Source: an uncultured Clostridia bacterium (GTDB taxonomy: Bacteria; Bacillota; Clostridia; Oscillospirales; Acutalibacteraceae). From it: a stretch of DNA of 64,000 nucleotides. The notes beneath the pieces were generated by a model. The model was given only the letters and a program-made list of their open reading frames with translations, made no database searches and was not told the origin of the DNA. Where the stretch lies: positions 1 to 64,000 of the forward strand of contig CANRHD010000001.1 of NCBI GenBank assembly GCA_947630285.1, written 5' to 3'. Positions 46,724 to 56,930 of this stretch are shown in pieces. Position numbers and translations under genes: made by a program. How positions within the stretch are numbered: position 1 is the first letter of the stretch; the number at the start of each line of letters is the position of its first letter.

Positions 46724-48943
46724 TTATTCTTCAGCAGGAGTTTCCTCTGCCGGTGTTTCCTCTTTAGCTTCCTCAACTGCCGGTTCTTCGGCGACCGGTT
46801 CTTCGGCGACCGGTTCTTCGGCGACCGGTTCTTCGGCGGTCGGTTCTTCGGCGACTGCTTCTTCAACGGTTGTCTCTTCAGCGGCCGGTTCTTCAGCGGC
46901 CGGTGCTTCAACGGCTACATCTTCAACAGCGGCTTCCTCTGCCGCAGGTTCTTCGACTGCCGGTTCTGCCGGAGCTTCCTCTGCTGCGGGAGGTTCGAGA
47001 AGAGCCTTAATCGAAAGGCTTACACGCTTTTTGTCAAAATCAATATCAAGGATTTTAACATCAACCTTTTGACCTACTTTAAGGACATCGGAAGCATTTG
47101 CAATGTGAGCATATGAAATTTCGGAAATATGTATAAGACCGTCAATGCCGGGAATTATGTTTGCAAATGCGCCGAAGGTTGTAAGACCGACGATTTCAGC
47201 GTTTACGGTACTGCCGACAGGATAATCTCTTCTGAGGATTTCCCAGGGATTGTCCTCAACCTTTTTAAATCCGAGCGAAACCTTTCTGTTTTCCGTGTCA
47301 AGCGCTTTTATGTAGACCTCAACGCTGTCGCCGACATTGACAACATCGGAGGGGTGCTTAATTCTTGTCCAGGACAGCTCGGAAATATGAATCATACCGT
47401 CAACGCCGCCGATATCAACGAATGCGCCGTAATTTGTAAGAGAGCGAACGGTTCCGGTATAGGTTTGACCCTCTGCGGCCTGTGCCCAGAACTTTTCGGC
47501 CTGCTCCATACGGATTTCCCTGTTTGCGCCCCTTATGGAGCCGACAACCTTATGCTTTGATTTATCGACATCAATAATTTTAAATTTAACCGTTTTGCCC
47601 ACAACGGTTTCAAGAGAATCGCTGCGGCTTACGCCAGAAAGCGACGCCGGAACAAATACGCTGATACCGCCGTGCTGGACAAAGAGCCCCTTGCCCTCAC
47701 GGGCTACGCCTGTAACCTTGCCTTCAACTATCTCGTCGCTGTCGGGTGAAATGGTATCCCATGCTTTGCGTGAGTCATAACGCTTCTTGGAAAGCATTAC
47801 GGTTCCCTCTGCGTCATTGGTTTTCATAATGATAAGGTTAAGCTTATCGCCTACTTTTACCTCTTTGGTGAGGTCAAGCGTCGGGTCGTTGCTGAATTCT
47901 TCCTTGGTAACATATCCCGTGTGCTTTCTGCCGATGATTTCAACTTCAACCTCGGAGGAAGAAACGCCCACAACAATACCGACAACCTTTTTGTCTGTGC
48001 TTTCGTCAATATATTCATCAAGCATATCGGCAAAAGACGCATCATCGGCCATTGTTGACTCCTCCTTTACCGCGTTTGCATTGGTTTGTTCCAAATTTTC
48101 GGACATTGTTTTTAGTACCTCCTTAATTATACTGTCGGGCGTTGAAGCGCCGGCAGTAACACCGACTGAGTTAAAAGGGGATAAATCTATTTCATTGAGC
48201 TCCTCAGCGGTTTCGATCAGAAAAGTGGGACAGTTGGATTGGCAAACAGATTTCAGCTTGGCCGTGTTGGAGCTTTGACGGCCGCCTATGATTATCATAG
48301 CGTCGTTAGCAAGCGAAAGCTGTGCCGCTTCCTTTTGTCTTTCTTCTGTCGCATTACATATTGTATCAAAAATAATTGCATTTGTATAGTTTTTTTTAAT
48401 TTTTTTTACACATTTTTCAAAAAAAATTATTGAAAATGTGGTTTGGGCGACAACAATAAGATGATTTTTGTCTAAGTCCGGGTTATTTTTAATTATTTTA
48501 TCAAGCTCCTCTTCGCTGTTAAAGACAAAAGTGCGTCCTTTACAATAGCTTCTTATGCCTATGACCTCCGGGTGAGCGCTGTCGCCGGCAATCAGGGTAA
48601 CGCTGTTTTCATCGGAATTTTCGCTTACCGTTTTGTGTATTTTTGCAACGAAAGGACAGGTTGTGTCGCAGTAGTCGGGGGAGACGGTTTTTACCTTTTC
48701 GAGCAATTCTTTTGTGATACCGTGGGCCCTTATTACCAGCACTCCGCCGCTTTGGCAGTCCTCCGGCTTTTCAATTATCCTTACTCCCCTTTTTTCAAAA
48801 GATGAAATTACCTGGGGATTATGTATTATCGGTCCGAGAGTACAAACGCTTTTACCCTCGTCTACAAGCTCTTCGAGCAGGTTAATCGCCCTGTTTACGC
48901 CAAAGCAAAAGCCGGCTTTTTCGGCGAGATTTATTTTTCGCAA
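46724..48943 (-). CDS. ispH: Fusion: 4-hydroxy-3-methylbut-2-enyl diphosphate reductase (IspH) plus four S1 RNA-binding domains
   Basis: IspH: AEKAGFCFGVNRAINLLEE, VIRAHGI, DTTCPFVAKIH. S1 domains: GMIHISELSW, GLIHISEISY. TTG start after GGGAGGA. Confidence 0.95.
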   Translation of the reverse strand: MRKINLAEKAGFCFGVNRAINLLEELVDEGKSVCTLGPIIHNPQVISSFEKRGVRIIEKPEDCQSGGVLVIRAHGITKELLEKVKTVSPDYCDTTCPFVAKIHKTVSENSDENSVTLIAGDSAHPEVIGIRSYCKGRTFVFNSEEELDKIIKNNPDLDKNHLIVVAQTTFSIIFFEKCVKKIKKNYTNAIIFDTICNATEERQKEAAQLSLANDAMIIIGGRQSSNTAKLKSVCQSNCPTFLIETAEELNEIDLSPFNSVGVTAGASTPDSIIKEVLKTMSENLEQTNANAVKEESTMADDASFADMLDEYIDESTDKKVVGIVVGVSSSEVEVEIIGRKHTGYVTKEEFSNDPTLDLTKEVKVGDKLNLIIMKTNDAEGTVMLSKKRYDSRKAWDTISPDSDEIVEGKVTGVAREGKGLFVQHGGISVFVPASLSGVSRSDSLETVVGKTVKFKIIDVDKSKHKVVGSIRGANREIRMEQAEKFWAQAAEGQTYTGTVRSLTNYGAFVDIGGVDGMIHISELSWTRIKHPSDVVNVGDSVEVYIKALDTENRKVSLGFKKVEDNPWEILRRDYPVGSTVNAEIVGLTTFGAFANIIPGIDGLIHISEISYAHIANASDVLKVGQKVDVKILDIDFDKKRVSLSIKALLEPPAAEEAPAEPAVEEPAAEEAAVEDVAVEAPAAEEPAAEETTVEEAVAEEPTAEEPVAEEPVAEEPVAEEPAVEEAKEETPAEETPAEE
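46782..46856. repeat. 15-bp tandem repeat encoding the (AEEPV)n tail
   Basis: Five consecutive ggttcttcggcgacc-type units, the first three identical, in frame within the ispH-S1 C-terminus. Confidence 0.9.
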
Positions 48944-49572
48944 TGCCCTTCCTCCCAAAGCGCGGTAATTTCGTCCATTACCTTTTTTGAAGCGTTTCTC
49001 AGTTCACGGGGAGAATGTTCCTGCGAAAAGCCGAGCTCCTCGTTTTTAATTATCTTTCCGAAGCGCACGGTAAGCGGCGTACCCTTTTTAAACTCATCGG
49101 AGGTGTAAATGGCCGTCGGAAGAATATCCGCACCCGTCATTTTCGCTATAAACGCAACGCCGGATTTACCTCTTCCCGGCTTAAAATCCTTAGAGCGTGT
49201 GCCCTCGGGGAAAATGCCCAAAGGCCAGCCGTTTTCGATTATCCGAGCCGAATAATTAATTGCCGACATATCGCCCTCTCCCCTTTTTACGGGAAAAGAA
49301 TTGCAGTGTCTGCAAAGGAAGCCGACAAGGGCGTTTTCAAAAAGCTCCTGCTTAGCCATAAAATGAACGGGTCTTTTTACGCCCATGCAAATAATTGCCG
49401 GGTCCAATGCGTTTTGGTGATTGCAGGCTATTATGTATCCGCCGCTTTCGGGTATATTTTCGCTTCCGGTAAATTTAATTTTATACATAAGGGGAAGCAG
49501 AGCTTTAGCAATTCCCCTCATAACATAAAAGCCCTTGTATTCACGCAGTTTGCCGTAATCGAAATTCATCAC
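48931..49572 (-). CDS. plsC: 1-acyl-sn-glycerol-3-phosphate acyltransferase
   Basis: IIACNHQNALDP (HxxxxD-type), GIFPEGTRSKD. Confidence 0.93.
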   Translation of the reverse strand: MMNFDYGKLREYKGFYVMRGIAKALLPLMYKIKFTGSENIPESGGYIIACNHQNALDPAIICMGVKRPVHFMAKQELFENALVGFLCRHCNSFPVKRGEGDMSAINYSARIIENGWPLGIFPEGTRSKDFKPGRGKSGVAFIAKMTGADILPTAIYTSDEFKKGTPLTVRFGKIIKNEELGFSQEHSPRELRNASKKVMDEITALWEEGHCEK

Positions 49573-50231
49573 ATTTTCTCCTTAATAACGCTTACAATTT
49601 TATTAACGGACTGCTCAAGGCTGAGTCCGCTTGTGTCCACCGTAACGCTGTCTGCCGCAGGCTTTAAAGGGGCAATTTCACGGTGAGAGTCGTTGTAATC
49701 ACGGATTTTCAAATCCGAGAGTACCTCCTCGTAGGTATCCTTCGCACCCTTTTGCTCAAGCTCTTTAAACCTTCTCATAGCCCTTATCTCCGGAGAAGCG
49801 GTAAGAAAAATTTTTATCTGCGCATGGGGCAATACGACCGTGCCTATGTCCCTGCCGTCCATTATGCAGTTGTTTTTTGCGGCAATATCCCTTTGCAGGT
49901 CAAAAAGGAACTCCCTTACGGCAGGTATCGCCGAAACATTTGAAGCCGCCATGGAGGCCTCGGGAAGCCGAATTTCCTCGGAAACATCTTCGCCGTTTAA
50001 GAACACATGCTGAACGCCGTCTGCAAATTTAAGCTCAACAGTAATTTTTTCAAGGGATTTTCCCACATTTCTGGCGTCCTTTGTGTCAATATTGTTCCTT
50101 AAAGCATATACGCCGACCGCACGGTAAAGCGCCCCGGTATCTACATATATAAACCCGAGCTCGCCTGCCGCCGCCCTTGAAATAGTGCTTTTGCCTGCTC
50201 CGGCAGGACCGTCAATAGCTACATTTATCAT
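49569..50231 (-). CDS. cmk: Cytidylate kinase
   Basis: VAIDGPAGAGKSTISRAAAGELGFIYVDTGALYRAVG, IMDGRDIGTVVLPHA. Confidence 0.97.
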   Translation of the reverse strand: MINVAIDGPAGAGKSTISRAAAGELGFIYVDTGALYRAVGVYALRNNIDTKDARNVGKSLEKITVELKFADGVQHVFLNGEDVSEEIRLPEASMAASNVSAIPAVREFLFDLQRDIAAKNNCIMDGRDIGTVVLPHAQIKIFLTASPEIRAMRRFKELEQKGAKDTYEEVLSDLKIRDYNDSHREIAPLKPAADSVTVDTSGLSLEQSVNKIVSVIKEKM

Positions 50232-50248
50232 ATAAATCTCCCCATAAA

Positions 50249-51496
50249 TTAATTTCTCTGTTCTTCGCTTGCGCTCACAGCGGCAAGATACGCCGTTGAA
50301 AACGCAATCTGCAAATTGAAGCCGCCCGTATATGCGTCCAAATCCATTACCTCACCGGCAAAATAGAGGTTTTTGCAGAGCTTTGACTCCATGGTTTTTG
50401 GGTTTATCTGTTTGCAGTTTACTCCGCCCGAGGTTATAACGGCCTCGTCTATCGGGCGAAAGCCCAAAACGGTAAGCTTCAAATTTTTCACGGTATGGAC
50501 AAGCCGTTGCCGCATTTGCTTTGTAATCTGATTGGACTTTGTGGCGGGTCGTATATCGGAAAGCCTTATTACGGGATTGATTATCGCCCTCGGCAGAAGC
50601 ATTCCGAGTGAATTTGAAATTGCCTTGTTTGAATTTTCCGACAAATCCCTTTGCAGGCGTAAATCAAGCTTTTCCTCGGAAAGAGCCGGCTTCATATCAA
50701 TATAAATCTCATATCTTCCCTTTTCCATATCACGCATATGTGCGCTTGCGGAAAGTATCATAGGTCCGGACGCCCCGAAGTGGGTAAACAGCATTTCCCC
50801 GAAATCCGAATATATCCGTCTGCCCGTTTTTGTATCCTCAACCCTTATAGAGACATTGCGAAGCGAAAGCCCCATAGCTTCGCTGCAAAAGCCCTCACGG
50901 CAGGTAAGAGCCACAAGGGAGGGTTTAGGCTCAACAATTTCATGCCCTGCCTGCTTTGCAAGCTCATAGCCGTCGCCGGTTGAACCTGTTTTCGGATATG
51001 ACAGTCCGCCCGTCGCAACTATGACCTTATCGGAAAAGAAACGCTCTTTATCCCAAGTTTCAACCCCAACAACGGCATTGTTTTCTATAATGAGATTTTT
51101 TACCCTGCCCGTCATTATTTTTACCCGGTTTTGGGTAATAAACCTGTTAAGCGCATCGACTATATCCGAAGCCTTATCGCTTTGGGGGAACACCCTGTTT
51201 CCCCTCTCGACCTTTAAGGGAACTGAGAGCGACTCGAATAAATTTCTCGTGTCCTCGGTACCGAAACGGGAAAATGCGCTGTAAAGGAACCTGCCGTTTT
51301 TAGGCACATTTGAAATCAGCTTTTCAATATCCGTTTCGGCGTTGGTGACATTGCACCTGCCCTTGCCGGTTATAAGCACCTTTCTGCCTATTTTTTCATT
51401 TCTCTCAAAAAGCAGGACATCGCCGCCGCACTTGGCCGCAAAGCCTGCCGCCACACAGCCCGACGCACCTGCGCCCACTACAATAATCTTACTCAT
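50249..51496 (-). CDS. NAD(P)/FAD-dependent oxidoreductase (HI0933/BaiN-like flavoprotein)
   Basis: MSKIIVVGAGASGCVAAGFAA, KIGRKVLITGKGRCNVTN, TSGGVNCKQINPKTMESKLCKNLYFAGEVMDLDAYTGGFNLQIAFSTAY. Confidence 0.93.
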   Translation of the reverse strand: MSKIIVVGAGASGCVAAGFAAKCGGDVLLFERNEKIGRKVLITGKGRCNVTNAETDIEKLISNVPKNGRFLYSAFSRFGTEDTRNLFESLSVPLKVERGNRVFPQSDKASDIVDALNRFITQNRVKIMTGRVKNLIIENNAVVGVETWDKERFFSDKVIVATGGLSYPKTGSTGDGYELAKQAGHEIVEPKPSLVALTCREGFCSEAMGLSLRNVSIRVEDTKTGRRIYSDFGEMLFTHFGASGPMILSASAHMRDMEKGRYEIYIDMKPALSEEKLDLRLQRDLSENSNKAISNSLGMLLPRAIINPVIRLSDIRPATKSNQITKQMRQRLVHTVKNLKLTVLGFRPIDEAVITSGGVNCKQINPKTMESKLCKNLYFAGEVMDLDAYTGGFNLQIAFSTAYLAAVSASEEQRN

Positions 51497-52370
51497 CAGA
51501 GCCTGTTTCATCCTTTTCGTAGACCTGATATTTGTCCCATATGGACTCAAGCTTGTTGAAATTGCCGTAAACCTCGTCCTTTTTGCTCAATGTCACGCTC
51601 ACTATGAGCGCATTAATCAGGCTCAGCGGAGCTACAAGAGAGTCTACCACGGAGGCCATATTGCTTTTTGCCACAAGCAGATAGTCCGAAAACGGCGCAA
51701 TAGGCGACTTAACCGTATCGGTAATTGAAATTACGGTGGCCTTTCTGTCGTGTATAAATCTTAAGGCGTTTACCGTCTGCTTTGAATACCTCGGAAAGCT
51801 TATAGCTATGCAGACATCGTTTTCGTCTATTCTGAACATTTGCTCAAACATTTCGGAATTAGACGAGGTGTCAACCAAAACCACGCTGTCAAAGACAAGA
51901 TTAAAATAAAACGCCAGAAAAGAGGCGAGCGCAGCCGAAGAACGGACGCCTAAGATGTAAATTTTTTCGGCTCTGTTTATTGCATCGACAGATTTATTGA
52001 AATTCTCTTTTGAAGTCTCCTCCGCAGTTTGCCTGATAAGCTCCATATCCCCTGCCAAAACGGTTCCAACTATATCGCTGTCGCCGAGAAGCGAACGGGA
52101 AACTTCAAGCCTCTGCACCGCAGTCAGCTTGGATTTTATTAACTGCTGTAACTCCTTTTGAAGCTCGGGATAGCCTTTAAAGCCGAGTTCCGAGGCAAAA
52201 CGCACAACCGTCGATTCGCTTGTGCCCACCTTTTTGCCCAGAGCGGATGCGGTCATAAAGGCGGCCTTGTCATAGTTTTTCATAATATATCCGGCAATTT
52301 TCTTTTGCCCCTTTGACATTGAAGCCGCATTTTTTTCAAGCTTATCCAACAAATCGCTTTTCATTTTCAC
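51489..52370 (-). CDS. MurR/RpiR family transcriptional regulator
   Basis: HTH ALGKKVGTSESTVVRFASELGFKGYPELQKEL and SIS domain IYILGVRSSAALASF. Confidence 0.93.
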   Translation of the reverse strand: MKMKSDLLDKLEKNAASMSKGQKKIAGYIMKNYDKAAFMTASALGKKVGTSESTVVRFASELGFKGYPELQKELQQLIKSKLTAVQRLEVSRSLLGDSDIVGTVLAGDMELIRQTAEETSKENFNKSVDAINRAEKIYILGVRSSAALASFLAFYFNLVFDSVVLVDTSSNSEMFEQMFRIDENDVCIAISFPRYSKQTVNALRFIHDRKATVISITDTVKSPIAPFSDYLLVAKSNMASVVDSLVAPLSLINALIVSVTLSKKDEVYGNFNKLESIWDKYQVYEKDETGSDE

Positions 52371-52468
52371 ACTTACCTTTTTAAGTCTTTCACTTATTAT
52401 AAATGATTAAGATTTTTTTTGCAAGAAAAGCTGCAAAATTAATAAAAACAAATTAAACCAATCCCTGC

Positions 52469-53656
52469 CTAAACCAGCGCTAAATTGTCCGTCATATCCG
52501 TGCCGCAGGGTCTGATAACAGGCAAAGTAAGATTATATATATCCGTCGCCCTGCACTCAAGGGCAAAGCACCGTTTGGCTTCCTCGCCCAAATTTAAAAT
52601 ATCCGAGCTTCTCATTACGATGGGAAGCTTTGCGGTTTTTCTCGCATTCCTTAGAATTTCCTTTCCCTTTTCGTTAAAGCCGATAACCCTTATATACGGA
52701 GCGCCTGAGGCGGTATCCGACCTTTTTATTCCCAAAAAAGCGCACAAAACTATACGCCTGATACGGGAGTGGGTATATCTCTTGGTCTTTGCGTTTTCAA
52801 ATACCTGAGCAAGGGTACGGGCGTCCTTGGCGGCATTGAGTATTCTGTTTTCTATGCCCTCGGAGACATCGGGAGTATCCCTGAAGCTTTCGCCGTCTGC
52901 CATACGCAGAAACGAAAGCACGGCAATATCAAGCTTTTGGTATTGAGACGGTGCAAGCCCGCTGTTTACCGCCTGTGTTAAAATCTCATAAGAGGAACGG
53001 GGCATATATTCTTCGACGCTTTCCGAGTTTTTAAACTTTTCACGGATAAAGGAAGCGCCGGCAAACGAACCGCACGGCTCGTTTTCATCGTGTCCGGCTC
53101 CCGTTCTCGGCACGGCTTTCGGCTTAATTTCGGAATTTAAACGCCTGAGAGCGCCGATATATTCCACCGCAAGTATATCGTTGGGTGAGCGTAAAACAGA
53201 GGCAAGCTCGTTTGAGCATACGCTCTCAACCGCCTTTTGACGGGCAAAGGCGTAAGTGACGCCCGTTTTTAAAAGCTCGGAAATACCGTTTTGCACCCCG
53301 TCTTTTTCAAGAGCCAGAGCTAAATTTGTAAGCTTTGAAATATCTCCGCACTCGCTTCCGAACGCCAGGGTATCGACCGTACCGAGGCTGTCAAGCAAAC
53401 CTACGCCTGCGCCGGCAAAGGTCTGCGCCCCGGAAAGGCAATATGCCACGGGAAGCTCCAAAACCAAATCCGCACCGCAAAGCAGAGCCTGTTTCGCCCT
53501 CAGGCGCTTTTCTGCGACGGCAGGTTCGCACCGCTGGACAAAATTACCGCTCATTACGCAGATAACGCCGTCGCCCTCGTTCTTTACGCTGTCGATGAGA
53601 TATTTATGGCCGTTGTGAAACGGATTAAATTCACATACAATTCCTATGGCGCTCAT
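52469..53656 (-). CDS. tmcAL: tRNA(Met) cytidine acetate ligase (TmcAL)
   Basis: MSAIGIVCEFNPFHNGHKYLIDSVK, VMSGNFVQRCEPA, LRSPNDILAVEYIGAL. Confidence 0.92.
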   Translation of the reverse strand: MSAIGIVCEFNPFHNGHKYLIDSVKNEGDGVICVMSGNFVQRCEPAVAEKRLRAKQALLCGADLVLELPVAYCLSGAQTFAGAGVGLLDSLGTVDTLAFGSECGDISKLTNLALALEKDGVQNGISELLKTGVTYAFARQKAVESVCSNELASVLRSPNDILAVEYIGALRRLNSEIKPKAVPRTGAGHDENEPCGSFAGASFIREKFKNSESVEEYMPRSSYEILTQAVNSGLAPSQYQKLDIAVLSFLRMADGESFRDTPDVSEGIENRILNAAKDARTLAQVFENAKTKRYTHSRIRRIVLCAFLGIKRSDTASGAPYIRVIGFNEKGKEILRNARKTAKLPIVMRSSDILNLGEEAKRCFALECRATDIYNLTLPVIRPCGTDMTDNLALV

Positions 53657-54153
53657 ATATTCAAATCCTTTCCGATAACGCTCCATTCTTTTAAAAGCCT
53701 TTCCATACCGAAGGACGCATTTGCAGGGCTTGTGGAGGGTAAAAGGACAATTTCCCTGCCCGTATTTTCCTTAACGAATTTATTATAAAGTCTTTCCGCC
53801 GTTTTACCGTTGGCATACAGCGTTTTTATTTTCGCACGGGACAGTATGGCGGAAAAATCGTTGGGCACGACATTTTTTATCGAGCTGTCGGCGGAATTTG
53901 AAATCTCGCAGGATTTTATCACATCCCACACGGCTATACGGTTAGCAAGGAGCATTCGTTTTTTCTCATCTGTGCTTTTCGGCAAATCCGTTTTCAGGAT
54001 TTTTGAAAGCAACGCCCAAAATCTGTTTTGGGGGTGGCCGTAATAAAAATTACACTCCCTTGACTTTACGGACGGAAAAGTGCCGAGTATTAATATTTCG
54101 GAATTTTCGTCAAAAACAGGTTCAAATGTGTGGGTTTGAAATTGCCTGTCCAT
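53653..54153 (-). CDS. Uracil-DNA glycosylase superfamily (DNA-deoxyinosine/hypoxanthine glycosylase-like)
   Basis: ILGTFPSVKSRECNFYYGHPQNRFWALL, VWDVIKSCEISNSADSSIKN, LPSTSPANAS. Confidence 0.9.
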   Translation of the reverse strand: MDRQFQTHTFEPVFDENSEILILGTFPSVKSRECNFYYGHPQNRFWALLSKILKTDLPKSTDEKKRMLLANRIAVWDVIKSCEISNSADSSIKNVVPNDFSAILSRAKIKTLYANGKTAERLYNKFVKENTGREIVLLPSTSPANASFGMERLLKEWSVIGKDLNI

Positions 54154-54253
54154 ATTGCCTCCTTAAAGTTTAATCTTTACTCTTGAAAAATTCCAATATT
54201 AAGTATATAATATTACAGATAAAAATTCAACAAAAACCATCGGAGGTTTAATT

Positions 54254-55462
54254 ATGAAAATACTCGTTATTAACGCAGGCAGTTCCTCGCTTAAATATCA
54301 GCTTATCGATATGGAAAACGAAAACCTGCTTGCAAAGGGAATTTGCGAACAAATCGGCGATGAAAACGCAACCTTTACGCATAAGGTTCCCTCAAGCCCT
54401 GAAAAGACAATAAAGAGTCAGCCGCATCTTATGGCGGATCACAGCGAAGCTATACAGTTGGTTCTTGACACGCTGGTAAGCGAGGAGCACGGCGTAATCA
54501 AGTCGATGGACGAAATAGGCGCAGTAGGCCACAGGGTTCTCCACGGTGCGGAGAAGTTCTCCTCTTCCGTTCTCGTTACGGAGGATATGAAAGAGGCGGT
54601 TAAAGAATGTTTCAAATTCGGCCCTCTGCACAACCCGGCAAACCTCAAGGGTATCGAGGCGTGCGAAAAAATTATGAGCGTGCCGCAGGTTGCCGTTTTC
54701 GACACGGGATTTCATCAGACAATGCCCGACTACGCCTATATGTACGCCCTGCCGTATGAATTTTACGAGAAAGACGGCATAAGGAAATACGGCTTCCACG
54801 GAACCTCGCACAGATATGTTTCAGGCAGATGTATAGAGCTTCTCGGCGGCAAAGCAGAGGGAACCAGGATAGTCACCTGCCACCTTGGCAACGGCTCGTC
54901 AATTTCTGCGGTTAAAGACGGAAAATGCTTTGACACGACTATGGGTCTTACTCCGCTTGAGGGCATTATAATGGGTACTCGCTGCGGCTCTATCGACCCT
55001 GCTATTATCCCGGTTATTATGAAATCGCATAACCTTACACCGGACGAAATGGATACTCTTATGAACAAAAAGAGCGGTATGCTCGGTATTGCCGGCACAA
55101 GCGACAACAGAACCATTGAGCAGAGGGCAAAGGAAGGAGATGCGAGAGCCAAGCTTGTGGAGTCAATGCTCTGTCATCAGCTTACAAAGTATATCGGCGG
55201 TTTTGCCGCCGCAATGGGCGGACTTGACGCTGTGGTATTTACCGGAGGCATAGGCGAAAACAATCCGCAGTACAGGACAAGGATTGCGGAAAAAATCAAA
55301 TTCCTCGGTACGGATATTGACGAAGAGAAAAACCATATCAGGGGCGAAGAGGTTGAAATCTCCGTTCCCGGCTCTAAGGTCAAGATGTATGTAATACCGA
55401 CTAACGAAGAGCTTGTCATTGCAAGGGACACGCTTGAGATAGTTAATTCGCTTAATAAATAA
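54254..55462 (+). CDS. ackA: Acetate kinase
   Basis: VINAGSSSLKYQLIDM, GHRVLHGAEKF, FHGTSHRYVS, VFTGGIGENNPQYR. Confidence 0.98.
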   Translation: MKILVINAGSSSLKYQLIDMENENLLAKGICEQIGDENATFTHKVPSSPEKTIKSQPHLMADHSEAIQLVLDTLVSEEHGVIKSMDEIGAVGHRVLHGAEKFSSSVLVTEDMKEAVKECFKFGPLHNPANLKGIEACEKIMSVPQVAVFDTGFHQTMPDYAYMYALPYEFYEKDGIRKYGFHGTSHRYVSGRCIELLGGKAEGTRIVTCHLGNGSSISAVKDGKCFDTTMGLTPLEGIIMGTRCGSIDPAIIPVIMKSHNLTPDEMDTLMNKKSGMLGIAGTSDNRTIEQRAKEGDARAKLVESMLCHQLTKYIGGFAAAMGGLDAVVFTGGIGENNPQYRTRIAEKIKFLGTDIDEEKNHIRGEEVEISVPGSKVKMYVIPTNEELVIARDTLEIVNSLNK

Positions 55463-55478
55463 GGCGTTAAAATAAAAG

Positions 55479-55519
55479 AAAAGCTCCCGTTTGAATTTGT
55501 TTTTCAAACGGGAGTTTTT
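55479..55519. terminator. Intrinsic terminator between ackA and the Rrf2 gene
   Basis: aaagCTCCCGTTTGAatttgttttTCAAACGGGAGttttta. Confidence 0.9.
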
Positions 55520-55536
55520 ATATAGAGGAAAAGCGT

Positions 55537-55941
55537 TTAAATGTCAAGCAAATCTTTCAGAGTGATTGAGTCAAAAAAGCCGTTTACCATACCGTACAGC
55601 TTTTTCCACATGGGGAGCGTTTTACAGCTTTCGGCACGGTTACACGGCGGTGCGCCGCTCACAAGACAGCTTACGGGAGAGAGGTCACCCTCGGATATTC
55701 TCAAAATATCGCCTACGGTGTATTCCTCCGGCCTTTTTACAAGCCTGTAGCCGCCTCCCTTGCCGTGTACGCCCTCTACCAGGCCCTCTTTAACAAGCGC
55801 CGGCATTATGCGCTCGATATATTTAAGGGAAAGCTCCTGCCGCTGTGCCACCTCTTTCATGGGCACATATCCGTTTTGACCGTTTTCCGCCAAATCGAGC
55901 ATAACTCTGAGAGCGTAGCGCCCCCTTGTAGAAATCATCAT
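55537..55941 (-). CDS. Rrf2 family regulator, CymR-like
   Basis: MMISTRGRYALRVMLDLAENG...LSLKYIERIMPALVKEGLVEGVHGKGGGYRLVKRPEEYTVGDILR. Downstream of cysK. Confidence 0.93.
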   Translation of the reverse strand: MMISTRGRYALRVMLDLAENGQNGYVPMKEVAQRQELSLKYIERIMPALVKEGLVEGVHGKGGGYRLVKRPEEYTVGDILRISEGDLSPVSCLVSGAPPCNRAESCKTLPMWKKLYGMVNGFFDSITLKDLLDI

Positions 55942-55976
55942 TTTTACTCCTGAAGCCTAAAATCAGCTAAATATCA

Positions 55977-56906
55977 TCAATCCTCAAACAAAGGCGTAGA
56001 CAGATACCTGTCGCCGGTGTCGGGAAGCAGGACAACTATATTTTTGCCCTCGTTTTCAGGGCGTTTTGCAAGCTCGATAGCCGCATAAGCCGCCGCACCC
56101 GAAGAAATTCCGACAAGCACGCCCTCGCTTCTGCCTATAAGCTTACCCGTCTCGAATGCGTCGCCGTCCTCAACGGGAATAATCTCGTCATAAATTTTGG
56201 TATTGAGTACCTCCGGCACAAAGCCTGCGCCTATGCCCTGTATTTTATGTGCGCCCGAAGTTCCCTTTGAAAGCACGGGAGACGACGCCGGCTCTACGGC
56301 TACGATTTTAACGGTGGGATTTTTCGATTTTAAATACTCGCCTACGCCCGTTACCGTTCCGCCCGTCCCTACGCCGGAAACGAAAATATCAACCTTTCCC
56401 TGTGTGTCCTCATAAATCTCCGGACCTGTAGTAAGCCTGTGGATTTCGGGGTTTGCCGGATTGACAAACTGGCCGGGTATAAAGCTGTTTTCAATTTCGT
56501 CCGCAAGCTCGTTTGCCTTTTGAATGGCTCCGCTCATTCCCTTTTTGCCGTCGGTCAGCACAAGCTCTGCGCCAAAGGCCTTCATAAGCTGTCTGCGCTC
56601 GACGGACATGGTTTCGGGCATAACTATAATTATACGGTAACCCTTTGCGGCGGCTACGCTTGCAAGCCCTATTCCCGTATTTCCGCTTGTAGGCTCGATT
56701 ATAACGGAATCGGGCTTAAGCACTCCCCTTTTTTCCGCATCGTCTATCATGGCCTTGGCTACACGGTCCTTTACGGAACCGGCAGGGTTAAGATATTCAA
56801 GCTTTGCTATTATCTTTGCCCGAAGTCCGAGCTTCTTTTCAATATGGGTGAGTTCAAGCAGGGGCGTTTTTCCTATTATATCCGCCGCACTTTTGTAAAT
56901 TGCCAT
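55977..56906 (-). CDS. cysK: Cysteine synthase A
   Basis: GKTPLLELTHIEK, PAGSVKDRVAKAMI, PTSGNTGIGLA, GVGTGGTVTGVGEYL. Confidence 0.97.
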   Translation of the reverse strand: MAIYKSAADIIGKTPLLELTHIEKKLGLRAKIIAKLEYLNPAGSVKDRVAKAMIDDAEKRGVLKPDSVIIEPTSGNTGIGLASVAAAKGYRIIIVMPETMSVERRQLMKAFGAELVLTDGKKGMSGAIQKANELADEIENSFIPGQFVNPANPEIHRLTTGPEIYEDTQGKVDIFVSGVGTGGTVTGVGEYLKSKNPTVKIVAVEPASSPVLSKGTSGAHKIQGIGAGFVPEVLNTKIYDEIIPVEDGDAFETGKLIGRSEGVLVGISSGAAAYAAIELAKRPENEGKNIVVLLPDTGDRYLSTPLFED

Positions 56907-56930
56907 TATGATTACCTCAATTTTTCAAAC

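Noticed and set aside
46782-46856. Regular short repeats resembling a mini-CRISPR
   Set aside because: Units are 15 bp, contiguous without spacers, and in frame in the S1 tail. This is a coding tandem repeat.
49015-49686. 223-aa plus-strand ORF antisense to plsC/cmk
   Set aside because: Overlaps strongly supported genes and shows no protein-family features.
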